In this document: in pieces, positions 22,115 through 29,367 of the stretch
How the letters are laid out: the number at the start of each line of letters is the position of its first letter
Numbering within the stretch: the first letter of the stretch is position 1
Virus record (IMG/VR): IMGVR_UViG_3300025112_000120
Coordinates: 1-29,367 of that record
Length of the DNA: 29,367 nucleotides
Reading direction: 5' to 3' (one strand)
Origin: a virus
Translations under genes and position numbers: made by a program
The notes under the pieces: model-generated
Databases searched by the model: none
The model's input: the letters and a program-made list of their open reading frames with translations, nothing else
Told to the model about the DNA's origin: nothing

Positions 22115-24376
22115 CTATACATTCGCGTACGGCGACATCTGGTTCCGCGCCGTATCGGAGTTTAATGCTTTAACTACTATCTCATCTACTTTATCTTGGC
22201 CAATGTATACAGAAAGTTGAATTGGGCCGGTGGATCCAGCCCCTCCGCCACTCTCAAGTTTACGTGATAAAGTATTAATAGCATGAGTTAGTTGCTGAGT
22301 GGCCGGCGCAGACGTCACGCGGCTTCCGCCCGGAAGTTCAACCATTTCAGGACCAGCTTCGCCAACCATAGCGACTGTAGAGGCCTTGACGGTGCCTCCG
22401 TGTTGGAAGCGCGGCTCTTCGCTCTCCTCTTCTTCCTTTGCGGCGCCTTCGCCTACTGATGCGAGCTTTGCACCCGCGATCCGGCCGAGGACTGCGCCGC
22501 CGCCCCCAATTGCAGCCATGGTGGGCAAAATCGCACCCAGAATGCCGATCGCTGCGCTGCCGGCCGGGGCGCCCGCCACGGAAGCGATTGCAGCAGCAGC
22601 CATGGCCATAGCCATTCCTACAACGATGGCAATTCCTGCTCCCATAATGGCACCAACGGCCGTGAAGAAAGCCACCATCCCCTCTTTACTCTGTATAATA
22701 CCACTGAAGAGCTCCATCATGGTTCCCAAATACCCGATAAAGGGAACAACCTTCTCTTCGATGATGGGGCCCAGTTGAACATACAAGCCCTGGAAAGCGT
22801 TTGTAAGCTGATCTGTTAGAGATTGTGTTTGACGTGCTTGCTCTGCTAACTCCTCCTGTCTAATCCTTTGAATCTCTAGTTCTTCATTACTTTTACCCAG
22901 AAGGTTCGCAGTTTCTTCAGCAGACAGACCCAATGCATCTGCAAAGGCTAGTAATTCAGGACGCGATAAACTGTCGGCCGCAACCCCAGCTTGGTCAAAT
23001 CCTTCCTTAAGCATTTTAATACCTTCAATTGGATCCTCAAACGCAGCATTCATCATATCGATGGAGTTTAGGAATGGTCCGCCTAAAATTGAGTTAAGAC
23101 GCCCCACCGCTTGGCCCGCTTCGTCAAAGCTACTAAATTTATCCATGAGGCCCGTAAGCGTCGAGACTTCCATGCCTAAAGCCTTGGCTTGTTTGGCCAT
23201 GTCCTCGAAGACCTTACCCGCATCGTCGCCAAATCCCACAAGAAATTCTTTATTTTCTAAAAATTGAGAGCCAACCTCCTCAATGTCCATCCCCAACGAA
23301 CGTGCAGTGGAGGCCAAATCGATCATGAGCTGTTTAGATTCCGCCACACTCATATTCATGCTTTGGGTTGCAACCTGCATTACCTGGGCTTGTGACCCAA
23401 AGGAGAGGCCCATTTTTTCTAAATGAGTAGATGTTTCTATCAGATCTGCTTGAACGTCCTTACTCAAATATGTAAAATCAGTAAAGGTATTTTTCATTGC
23501 CGTGGTGGAACCGGCCACGTCCTCCATGGAAACACCGATCCGATAATTGGAGCGCTCCACTTTCCTCATCATATCATTATATTCAGTACCCGCGCCGGTT
23601 GCCTTGCGAAATTCAGCAATTGCATCGTGCTGGCCGATTGCAAAGTCAAGCTGGTATTTAATCATGTCCATACTTAAATCGACTAGCTTAAGGCCCATAT
23701 TCAAGTACAAGTCGCCGCTAGCCGCAGATTCCATGAGGCCCTCGGCCATTCCTGCGAGCCCCCCGGTACCCATCCTTAGGAGCGAACCGATTTCACCGAG
23801 GGGCCCCTCGACACTCAGGAGAGTATTCGAGAATTTACCGAAAGCCGCCGCTCCTTCTTCTACTTTCGATGTATACTCTCCAACGGCCTTGGCCCCTTCG
23901 GCCATCTTTTTCTTTGCGCCGGCCACATCGCCACTCTTGAGAAGTTCTAATGCCTCTGCATACGCAATTTGGGCGCCGGTCGCTTTCTTTAAGACACCCT
24001 CTTGCGCCGCCAAGACCTCTTCGAAGTCTTTAATACTATCAACACTATCTTTTACAAGCTTGTCGGTTTCCTCTTCTAGGGCGATTCGAGCTGCTTTGAT
24101 TTGGTTGTGACGCTCCGTGGCTTCGGTTGACTTATCGAGCGCTTTCTTCGCCTGTTTTTCGGCTTCAACCAGTTGCTGGAGGGCGACCTTGTTGGCGTCT
24201 ATTTTTTGCTTTTGTTCGACCAAAGTAGCCGAAGACTCAGCCATTCCTTGGCTAAATTTTTTCAGCTCTTCAAGCATCTTCCCCGCAGGAAAGGTAAGCT
24301 CTTTCAGCTCTTGCTGGAAGTCCTTAAATTGCTTCCGAAGTAGCTCAAGCTGTTGCTGGGTCATCGTCTCTGCCAT
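22115..24376 (-). CDS. tail tape measure protein
   Basis: A 753-aa protein that sets tail length. The N-terminal 150 residues are a long, Gln/Lys/Glu-rich coiled coil. A hydrophobic stretch of about 65 residues (about 570-635, rich in Ala, Gly, Met and Ile) is typical of tape measures and can insert into the host membrane. Near residues 660-700 is the signature HGGTV, VGEAGPEMVELPGGSRV found in many tape measure proteins. At about 1.5 angstrom per residue the tail would be about 110 nm, an inference from the general rule. ATG at 24376 has GGGGAAG upstream. The gene follows the small protein at 24387-24716 and the frameshifted chaperone gene, the usual order in tail operons. Confidence 0.92.
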   Translation of the reverse strand: MAETMTQQQLELLRKQFKDFQQELKELTFPAGKMLEELKKFSQGMAESSATLVEQKQKIDANKVALQQLVEAEKQAKKALDKSTEATERHNQIKAARIALEEETDKLVKDSVDSIKDFEEVLAAQEGVLKKATGAQIAYAEALELLKSGDVAGAKKKMAEGAKAVGEYTSKVEEGAAAFGKFSNTLLSVEGPLGEIGSLLRMGTGGLAGMAEGLMESAASGDLYLNMGLKLVDLSMDMIKYQLDFAIGQHDAIAEFRKATGAGTEYNDMMRKVERSNYRIGVSMEDVAGSTTAMKNTFTDFTYLSKDVQADLIETSTHLEKMGLSFGSQAQVMQVATQSMNMSVAESKQLMIDLASTARSLGMDIEEVGSQFLENKEFLVGFGDDAGKVFEDMAKQAKALGMEVSTLTGLMDKFSSFDEAGQAVGRLNSILGGPFLNSIDMMNAAFEDPIEGIKMLKEGFDQAGVAADSLSRPELLAFADALGLSAEETANLLGKSNEELEIQRIRQEELAEQARQTQSLTDQLTNAFQGLYVQLGPIIEEKVVPFIGYLGTMMELFSGIIQSKEGMVAFFTAVGAIMGAGIAIVVGMAMAMAAAAIASVAGAPAGSAAIGILGAILPTMAAIGGGGAVLGRIAGAKLASVGEGAAKEEEESEEPRFQHGGTVKASTVAMVGEAGPEMVELPGGSRVTSAPATQQLTHAINTLSRKLESGGGAGSTGPIQLSVYIGQDKVDEIVVKALNSDTARNQMSPYANV

Positions 24377-24386
24377 CTAACTTCCC

Positions 24387-24716
24387 CTAATTCTTAAAAG
24401 GCCATCTTAGGCCTGTCTCGGTTTCAAACTTTTTTACGGCGCCCCCGAGTTTGTGGCGGGAGCCCAAGGTACGTGTATCGGTAAGACCATGCTTCAAATA
24501 GGAGTCTAGATATCTCTTTTCGCCGGCTAAAGCTCTAGTAAATGCATCTATTTGAGAGGAAGTACCCGTGATATTAATAGGAACATCCATACCAGCTTGA
24601 TACAAAGAAAGCAAAAGCTGCTCCAGCTGTCCTGCGAATTTATTATAAAGTTTGAGTCGTTCTTCCAGGGGATGGTGGACCTGGTTTAAATTAATTTCGA
24701 GCGTAGCAGCGGGCAT
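24387..24716 (-). CDS. small tail-block protein of unknown function
   Basis: A 109-aa soluble protein with no recognised domain. It has a helical N-terminal half (LNQVHHPLEERLKLYNKFAG) and a C-terminus RHKLGGAVKKFETETGLRW. Position between the gp26-like chaperone gene and the tape measure suggests a tail assembly or tail structural role. ATG at 24716 is chosen over the TTG at 24722 because GAGGAG lies 9 nt before it and only 3 nt before the TTG. A late motif is 21 nt upstream of this ATG, the same spacing as for the 199-aa gene. Confidence 0.75.
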   Translation of the reverse strand: MPAATLEINLNQVHHPLEERLKLYNKFAGQLEQLLLSLYQAGMDVPINITGTSSQIDAFTRALAGEKRYLDSYLKHGLTDTRTLGSRHKLGGAVKKFETETGLRWPFKN

Positions 24717-24737
24717 CGTCAAGGGCTCCTCTAGTTA

Positions 24738-24745
24738 TAAATAGT
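24738..24745 (-). promoter_or_regulatory. ACTATTTA putative late promoter motif
   Basis: AACTATTTATAACTAG on the minus strand lies 21 nt before the ATG of the 109-aa gene and 17 nt after the stop of the frameshift product. The plus strand reads TATAAATA at 24736-24743. It shares the octamer with the sites at 3728, 10172 and 26428. Confidence 0.55.
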
Positions 24746-24762
24746 TTTAAACCCAAAATCGT

Positions 24763-24951
24763 CTATCTTTTACGCTGAACCTGTTTTTCATAGTGATCCG
24801 CCTCTTTCTTGTACTCTTTAACGAGGCGTTGCAAAAACCATCGTCTTAAGGCAATAGGAAGATTGTACATTTCGACGAACGACCATCCTCCATACTGTTT
24901 AAGGCTAAAAAACTCTTCGTAGATCCCTTTTTGATAATTACTGTCGAGGCC
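24763..24951 (-). CDS. frameshift extension of the gp26-like protein
   Basis: An open frame of 62 codons plus stop that lacks its own usable start. An in-frame TGA lies six codons before its first unique codon (GGC at 24951), no ATG, GTG or TTG follows until an ATG 28 codons in, and there is no ribosome binding site. Its sequence looks like a real protein: GLDSNYQKGIYEEFFSLKQY, SFVEMYNLPIALRRWFLQRL, then KEYKKEADHYEKQVQRKR. It is +1 (or -2) to the gp26-like frame and overlaps the end of it. Expressed by frameshift at the T7 run it would give a product of about 344 aa. It is the likely long form of a tail assembly chaperone pair. Confidence 0.75.
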   Translation of the reverse strand, partial: GLDSNYQKGIYEEFFSLKQYGGWSFVEMYNLPIALRRWFLQRLVKEYKKEADHYEKQVQRKR

Positions 24952-25798
24952 AAAAAAACTGCGCCGTCATCGGCATTACCACCCTCCCGATATGGCTACA
25001 CGAGCTACACTCGAAATCGAACTTAAGATCCATATCTGGTTTAAGTTGGTCATATTGGGTTCGTAAATAGTTGACATCTTTCAGCGGCATCATTTCTATA
25101 AATTTATGTACAGAGGAGGGGTCAGTGTGCTCCTCAACCCCCACAATAATAGACTTAAGTAGATCTGTGATGGTGGCTTCTACTTTTTGAAGCTTCTTTT
25201 TGGTCTCTAGCTTCTGGGCAAGCTCCGCTTCGTCGCGGCTGGTGAGCAATTTAACTGTGATTGTTACCTCTGAATTGGGAAGAATTACTACAAAACGACC
25301 GTCGTCACACACCTCAATGTCAGAGGGTAGCTCTTGGGCATAATTGGGGGCTACTTCTTCTAAATTAAAAACTGTTTCCTGTTGCTCTCTGCAGGCGGGG
25401 CAAGTCGCATTAACATTATAAAAGGGCCCGAAGCCACTAATGCGGGCAGCTATTAAGATCGCATTCTTGTCTCCCAAGAGTAGATCATCAGGGTTAATGT
25501 CTTTATTGACTAGAATCGAACTCACGAGCCGATTAATGGCTAATCCCTTTTTAAGCAATGTTTGAGAAGTTAAAATATCTTCTTCTTTTGCTGTCATGTG
25601 TTTAATTTCAACCGTTTCGCAACCACAAAGGGGATGCTCCTCGGCATAGAAGCGGCCGCGGCTCGGTAATTCCACAAACTCCGTAGGAGTTACGAAGGAA
25701 AAAAGACTTTCTGCGGATTGATTGGGGGTAGGGGTAGAAACTGGGGAGTCGGCTGCTGGAGGTCGGGTGCGCTCCAGATTATTTCTTCGTTTTGTCAC
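24938..25798 (-). CDS. gp26: T4 gp26-like baseplate hub / tail assembly chaperone, short form
   Basis: A 286-aa soluble protein matching the T4 baseplate gp26 family as I recall it: FVELPSRGRFYAEEHPL, EIKHMTAKEEDILTSQTLLK, LLLGDKNAILIAARISGFG, and a C-terminal FFWP. Two CxxC pairs (CPAC at 133-136 and CSSC at 264-267) could bind zinc. It ends with FFWPRQ just after a run of seven T, where a shift of frame leads into a further 62 codons. In T4 the protein is described as a hub assembly component; gene order upstream of the tape measure fits a tail assembly chaperone. The start is GTG at 25798, preceded directly by an in-frame TGA. Confidence 0.85.
   Translation of the reverse strand: MTKRRNNLERTRPPAADSPVSTPTPNQSAESLFSFVTPTEFVELPSRGRFYAEEHPLCGCETVEIKHMTAKEEDILTSQTLLKKGLAINRLVSSILVNKDINPDDLLLGDKNAILIAARISGFGPFYNVNATCPACREQQETVFNLEEVAPNYAQELPSDIEVCDDGRFVVILPNSEVTITVKLLTSRDEAELAQKLETKKKLQKVEATITDLLKSIIVGVEEHTDPSSVHKFIEMMPLKDVNYLRTQYDQLKPDMDLKFDFECSSCSHIGRVVMPMTAQFFWPRQ
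24950..24961 (-). other. putative programmed frameshift site (CAG TTT TTT TGG)
   Basis: In the gp26-like frame the codons are CAG TTT TTT TGG CCT CGA CAG TAA. A P-site Phe tRNA on the second TTT can re-pair perfectly after a +1 slip (next codon GGC) or a -2 slip (TTT then GGC). Both give the downstream open frame. A run of seven T could also allow slippage by RNA polymerase. Confidence 0.65.
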
Positions 25799-25823
25799 TC
25801 ATTACCTACTTTCTTGTTGTTAA

Positions 25824-26399
25824 TTAGGAAGCCTGGGCGGCGGCGATGGCCGGGCCAGGCGTATACTCAGCCCAATCATACCGCACTCCAATCTCAACAT
25901 TAAGGATTTCATCGCTAGAATAATCGAGATTACCAAAAGCCGCCTTCGTCAAAAAAGAATTCCACAAGGCCCACGTGCCCACCAAGCCGCCCTGGCCGTT
26001 AAGCTCTTCAATGACTAAATTGCCGAGAGCCTCAACAGAACTGGCCTTATTGACCGTACCGGGAGCCTGTGCAGGATTATTAAAAACATCCAACTGGGTA
26101 GGAGGCATCAGATAACCAGAATTAACGAGTGCGTCCATAAGGAGCTTGTTACCATCGGGACTAATCGCGTTAACAATAGTAATATCGATAGGCTGCCACT
26201 CCACACTTCCCGGATAGTAATAGCTGTTTCCTAAAAACTTATGGGTTATTTCGCTGATCTGATAACCGGGCTTTCCGGACAGTTTCGCCAGATACTGTTC
26301 ATACTGATATCCCTCGTTTTCGCTCTTTAGGCCGGGGATATGAAGCAAAAAACGATGGGCTCGTTTTGGCTCTGATAGTGCGCTGGTCCAGAATGGCAT
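25824..26399 (-). CDS. gp19: tail tube protein, T4 gp19-like
   Basis: A 191-aa protein that would form the inner tube of the contractile tail. It starts MPFWTSALSEPKRAHRF, has the strand-rich core HKFLGNSYYYPGSVEWQPIDITIV typical of gp19-type tube proteins, and is next to the sheath gene as in T4. T4 gp19 has 163 aa, so it is slightly longer. No signal peptide. ATG at 26399 has TAGGAG upstream. A putative late motif lies 28 nt before the start, in the 69-nt gap after the sheath gene. The C-terminus is Ala-rich and probably disordered. Confidence 0.85.
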   Translation of the reverse strand: MPFWTSALSEPKRAHRFLLHIPGLKSENEGYQYEQYLAKLSGKPGYQISEITHKFLGNSYYYPGSVEWQPIDITIVNAISPDGNKLLMDALVNSGYLMPPTQLDVFNNPAQAPGTVNKASSVEALGNLVIEELNGQGGLVGTWALWNSFLTKAAFGNLDYSSDEILNVEIGVRYDWAEYTPGPAIAAAQAS

Positions 26400-26427
26400 T
26401 GATATAATCTCCTAATACGATCTACTC

Positions 26428-26435
26428 TAAATAGT
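26428..26435 (-). promoter_or_regulatory. ACTATTTA putative late promoter motif
   Basis: CACTATTTAGAGTAGATCG on the minus strand, 28 nt before the tail tube ATG, in the gap between sheath and tube genes. It shares the octamer with the three other sites but not the following TAT. The rest of the gap (26436-26468) is AT-rich with only a 4-bp GGGC/GCCC pairing. Confidence 0.5.
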
Positions 26436-26468
26436 GGGCAATAATAAAACCGCCCTTCCCTTTAAGTT

Positions 26469-29336
26469 TTAATCAGCAAATGAGGCTCCAGTCCGCGTAA
26501 TGTTGAAATCAATAGCAATATATTCAATAGCACGTGTAGGCTTCAGATAAATCTGGGCATACAAAATGTTGCGATCAACAAGCTCCGGGGTAGTGGTAGT
26601 ATCATCCAAGATAACCTTATAGTCTGACAGTCCGAAATTGGTCCTTACATTGGCCAAGAAGGGATTGACTTGCGAAAGGAATCGCTGCCACGTCTGCTGT
26701 ACATTGGGATCAAACAACAGTTGCGATGCGATCTGCGAGATGCGCTTTTTAACAAAGATCATAAGGCGCCGCACATTAATACGATCAAGAGCGGATGCGC
26801 TCACTTGAAGCGTCTTCTGCCCAAAGATCACGATACCCTCATTGGGGAACTTCGCGATTGGATTAATATTGGCCGTATAGAGATCGTCCCGATCTTGTCG
26901 GCGCAACTGATGTGCTACGTCCACCACCGGGATTCCGGCGGCACCCTCGGTGAGGCCACCGCGATTGAACCCAGCCGGAGCAAACCATACCTGGGTCTTT
27001 CGCTGTGAACTGGAAAAGGTCCCAAGCGCAGCCACCGATGGTGGCAACCAGACGAAAGCTCCATTAATGGTGTCGCGGGCTCGGACCCATGGATAAAAAG
27101 TACACCCGTATGATGTGTTTAGTGCACGACTACGTAGAGCACTAATTAAAGTAGAAACCGTAGTAGCCGTATTGTTACGACTTAGAGAAGTACTTTCCGC
27201 GCGGGGCGTAAATGCATCCGGCAGATCGATGACCGCCAGCGCATCAGCGCGATCCTCGCACAGATTTATCAAATTGGTGGTCAACCCTTCCTGGGTAAGA
27301 CCCGGGACACAAGCCAGATTCATTTGAACCACTTCGGGATCGGCAATCGAATCAATCGCTTGGCGCAGGGAATTAAAGACATAGTTCGTCTTTTCAGTCG
27401 GAGTGCTCGCTATCGTCGTATTGGCAAACGGATCCATTTGAGTGATGTCGGTACCATCAAACCCTCCGTACATTGGTACTGTAAAGCGATCGTAGCCCGC
27501 ATCAAGAACGCCGGCAATGAGGCCATTCCGGCGAGTCAAAGACCCCTCGGTGGTAGACCTCGTGAACGATCCACTAATCCAACTCCCTTGTGAGCCAGAG
27601 ACGTCATCAAGAGTAAAGGTGATCGAGCGGTCCGAAATATTACTCACAGGACTAAACATACCAGAGCCTACCATTCCCCCTCGTGCGCGCAGCAAATCCA
27701 TGTTAGCCCGGGCAAAAACAGTTCCGCCGGCCGTCTCCGTCGTCTGATAGCCGAAATAGGCATCACTGGGAATAGCCAAGTTGCCATCCGAAGCAGAAAC
27801 GCGAAGTTCTGGTACAGGCATATAGACCGAAGCAGTCAGGGTTGCTCCGCGGACCTTGAAAAGATTACCACAGTAACCTGCGCCCGAGGCGCCGCCAAAA
27901 TTGACAGCACCCGTAAGCCACGTTCCCGCAACATCTGACTGATTTACTTCGCCTCCTAGTTCGGAGGTTACACCACGACCGCTCTGGTCCAGATACTTCA
28001 CCACCCCGACAAAGCCGAAGGGTAAAAGGTCCGCGGATGTAAGGGCCGCATTAACGTCTGAATTCATTACAATACGAACATATTGTGATCGGTTAGGCCA
28101 GTCACCAGAAATCTGATAACGGCGCTCGTCGTTGTTCCACGTACCTTCCAGGTCGCCGATTTTACGGGCAACATAATTAAGAGAATTAGGATTAAGATTA
28201 CAATTATTAAACTGCTCAATGATACGTACCACATTATCTGAATCACTCAGGTGACGTAAAACCACTGAGAACGTTCCGTAATCATCATCATCGGTGGTGG
28301 AACGCTTAATATCCTGAATTGAGATTTTGATATTTTTATTCGTCCAGTCGCCGGGCTTTCCAAGGGCCACAAACTTGAACAGAGCTTGGGATGTGGGGTC
28401 CGTACTCGTGCGGCACGCAATAATGTTGGGTGTCTCGGCTGCCGTCACAGAGGCCTGATGTAGGCCTGCACTACCGTTGGTGGTGTTGGTGAGACGCACG
28501 ATGCTTGCATATGTTTGCGTGGTGCTCGTCACAATGGCATCTACATGACGATCGAAGCTTTCTCCGAGCCAATAATTTTTAAGATTAGCCGTGTTGGTGA
28601 TAGCAGTATTGGTAAGTTGAGGATTTGTGCTAAAAACTTTACGAATATAGTTAGGACTCGATCGATCAAAGTTAAAGGTAATAGAGCTGGTACCTACGCC
28701 TGCGACGCCCGAACCGGTAAGAATCATTTTGAACTCTTTGCGCGTTCCCGTATCCGAAACAATCCAGCTGGCTCCTTGCTTACTGAGAGCCGAAGCGCCC
28801 GGGCTCCCCCCGGGAGTGGAGGCAGACAGAGCTAGGGCACCCGAAAGTTGGAAGTCTACAGTATCGGGACCATAAAAGACGGCGCCGAGTGCGCCTTCAA
28901 AGCGATCGCCGCCGCTGTCGGTACCTAGCGACGCGGAAGGCTCGAAAACAACAAGACCCCACGCGTTGGTTTGCGTCCAGCCGGCTTCGCCGGAACCAAC
29001 GGTATAATCGGCATCGGCCTGACCCAAAAGGCGCACATACGTCACAGGAGAACTATTGCGTAAATAAGCTTGGGCCGCATATGCCCCATAAGTCGGGGCC
29101 GTACTATCATTGCCGGTTCGCCAGACATCGCCACCGGTGGCGCCCGGGGAGGGGGCCCCAAAAACGTTGACAAATTCTTCAAAAGAATCTACAGTTACAG
29201 GACGGAGGGCTGGTCCTTTTGAGGATCGCCCAACAATAACAGGCCCTTGGCCTGCGGGAGAGGCAGGGAGTTGGGAATTGTCAATTTCATTAACAAACAC
29301 ACCCGGGGATACAAATCTATAGTTTTTAATTGACAT
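26469..29336 (-). CDS. gp18: contractile tail sheath protein, T4 gp18-like
   Basis: A 955-aa sheath protein. The N-terminus SPGVFVNEIDNS and GPVIVGRSSKGPALRPVTVDS is the sheath signature. The C-terminal part has the conserved motifs VDVAHQLRRQDRDDLYTANINP, FGQKTLQVSASALDRINVRRLMIFVKKRI and IEYIAIDFNITR, which form the inner core next to the tube and the interlocking strand. It is far longer than T4 gp18 (659 aa). The extra residues lie in the middle (about 130-560) as a surface-exposed beta-rich part with many Ser, Gly and Thr. ATG at 29336 is behind TAGGAG. The 31 bases upstream (29337-29367) hold only this ribosome binding site. Confidence 0.95.
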   Translation of the reverse strand: MSIKNYRFVSPGVFVNEIDNSQLPASPAGQGPVIVGRSSKGPALRPVTVDSFEEFVNVFGAPSPGATGGDVWRTGNDSTAPTYGAYAAQAYLRNSSPVTYVRLLGQADADYTVGSGEAGWTQTNAWGLVVFEPSASLGTDSGGDRFEGALGAVFYGPDTVDFQLSGALALSASTPGGSPGASALSKQGASWIVSDTGTRKEFKMILTGSGVAGVGTSSITFNFDRSSPNYIRKVFSTNPQLTNTAITNTANLKNYWLGESFDRHVDAIVTSTTQTYASIVRLTNTTNGSAGLHQASVTAAETPNIIACRTSTDPTSQALFKFVALGKPGDWTNKNIKISIQDIKRSTTDDDDYGTFSVVLRHLSDSDNVVRIIEQFNNCNLNPNSLNYVARKIGDLEGTWNNDERRYQISGDWPNRSQYVRIVMNSDVNAALTSADLLPFGFVGVVKYLDQSGRGVTSELGGEVNQSDVAGTWLTGAVNFGGASGAGYCGNLFKVRGATLTASVYMPVPELRVSASDGNLAIPSDAYFGYQTTETAGGTVFARANMDLLRARGGMVGSGMFSPVSNISDRSITFTLDDVSGSQGSWISGSFTRSTTEGSLTRRNGLIAGVLDAGYDRFTVPMYGGFDGTDITQMDPFANTTIASTPTEKTNYVFNSLRQAIDSIADPEVVQMNLACVPGLTQEGLTTNLINLCEDRADALAVIDLPDAFTPRAESTSLSRNNTATTVSTLISALRSRALNTSYGCTFYPWVRARDTINGAFVWLPPSVAALGTFSSSQRKTQVWFAPAGFNRGGLTEGAAGIPVVDVAHQLRRQDRDDLYTANINPIAKFPNEGIVIFGQKTLQVSASALDRINVRRLMIFVKKRISQIASQLLFDPNVQQTWQRFLSQVNPFLANVRTNFGLSDYKVILDDTTTTPELVDRNILYAQIYLKPTRAIEYIAIDFNITRTGASFAD

Positions 29337-29367
29337 TCGTTAAGTTCTCCTACGCACAAAAAACATT

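Noticed and set aside
22299-24110. Long plus-strand open frames opposite the tape measure gene
   Set aside because: They are Ala/Ser/Pro-rich mirror frames of a clear minus-strand gene, with no neighbours on the same strand.
24714-24722. TTG at 24722 as start of the small tail-block gene
   Set aside because: It is only 3 nt from the GAGGAG site, while the ATG at 24716 has a 9-nt spacing.
25064-25071. A further ACTATTTA octamer on the minus strand
   Set aside because: It is inside the gp26-like coding sequence (NYL codons) and no gene begins 20-30 nt downstream.
26436-26468. Possible terminator GGGC...GCCC after the sheath gene
   Set aside because: Only four base pairs with a 12-nt AT-rich loop and no U-run in the right place.

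Overview
The window looks like part of the genome of a large, uncultured, T4-like contractile-tailed phage (a myovirus in Caudoviricetes), probably of aquatic origin. All recognisable genes lie on the minus strand, tightly packed, often with 4-nt stop/start overlaps, and no gap between genes reaches 100 bases. The tail genes (sheath, tube, tape measure, baseplate) and a UvsX/gp32/gp41-like replication set point to a T4-like relative. The polymerase set does not: it has a bacterial-type family C polymerase (DnaE) and a short family A polymerase, and no T4-type family B enzyme is seen here. The host is unknown. A cobalamin-dependent ribonucleotide reductase suggests a host with access to B12. 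No rRNA, tRNA, CRISPR array or insertion sequence was seen.

Layout in the direction of transcription, right to left. (1) Tail block, 29336-15291: sheath, tube, a gp26-like chaperone/hub protein with a likely programmed frameshift, a small protein, the tape measure, a baseplate protein, a LysM-like baseplate protein, a 1384-aa tail protein and a 463-aa protein. (2) First replication block, 15278-10181: family A polymerase, MazG-like pyrophosphohydrolase, an FtsZ/tubulin-like protein, gp32-like SSB, a tiny Hc1-like protein, an unknown protein, UvsX/RecA. (3) A late-type gene, 10145-9264, with a probable capsid-targeting N-terminus and a ParB-like DGHHR motif. (4) Second replication block, 9190-3736: dCMP deaminase, 5'-3' exonuclease, replicative helicase, class II ribonucleotide reductase, GroES-like co-chaperonin. 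(5) A second late-type gene, 3706-3107, with the same N-terminal motif. (6) Third block, 3049-1: unknown protein, nucleotidyltransferase-like protein, DnaE (cut by the window edge).

Two regulatory signals recur. Sigma70-like promoters (TTGAC plus TATACT or similar, 16-17 bp spacing) sit before the DNA-metabolism operons. A different motif, ACTATTTA, lies 21-28 nt before four structural or virion-type genes and looks like a late promoter. The two capsid-targeted genes are each placed as a small late cassette: ACTATTTA motif, gene, then a strong sigma70-like promoter whose -10 box lies in a palindrome and drives the next replication operon. Two copies of a conserved RNA hairpin also precede the two small genes after the SSB.

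Taken together, the window encodes nucleotide supply, a mostly self-sufficient replisome of bacterial style, recombination, folding help for virion proteins, and a contractile tail. The most unusual points are the repeated late-gene cassette, the gp26 frameshift, the FtsZ-like protein with a degenerate GTP loop, the DnaE with all PHP metal ligands, and the paired RNA hairpins.
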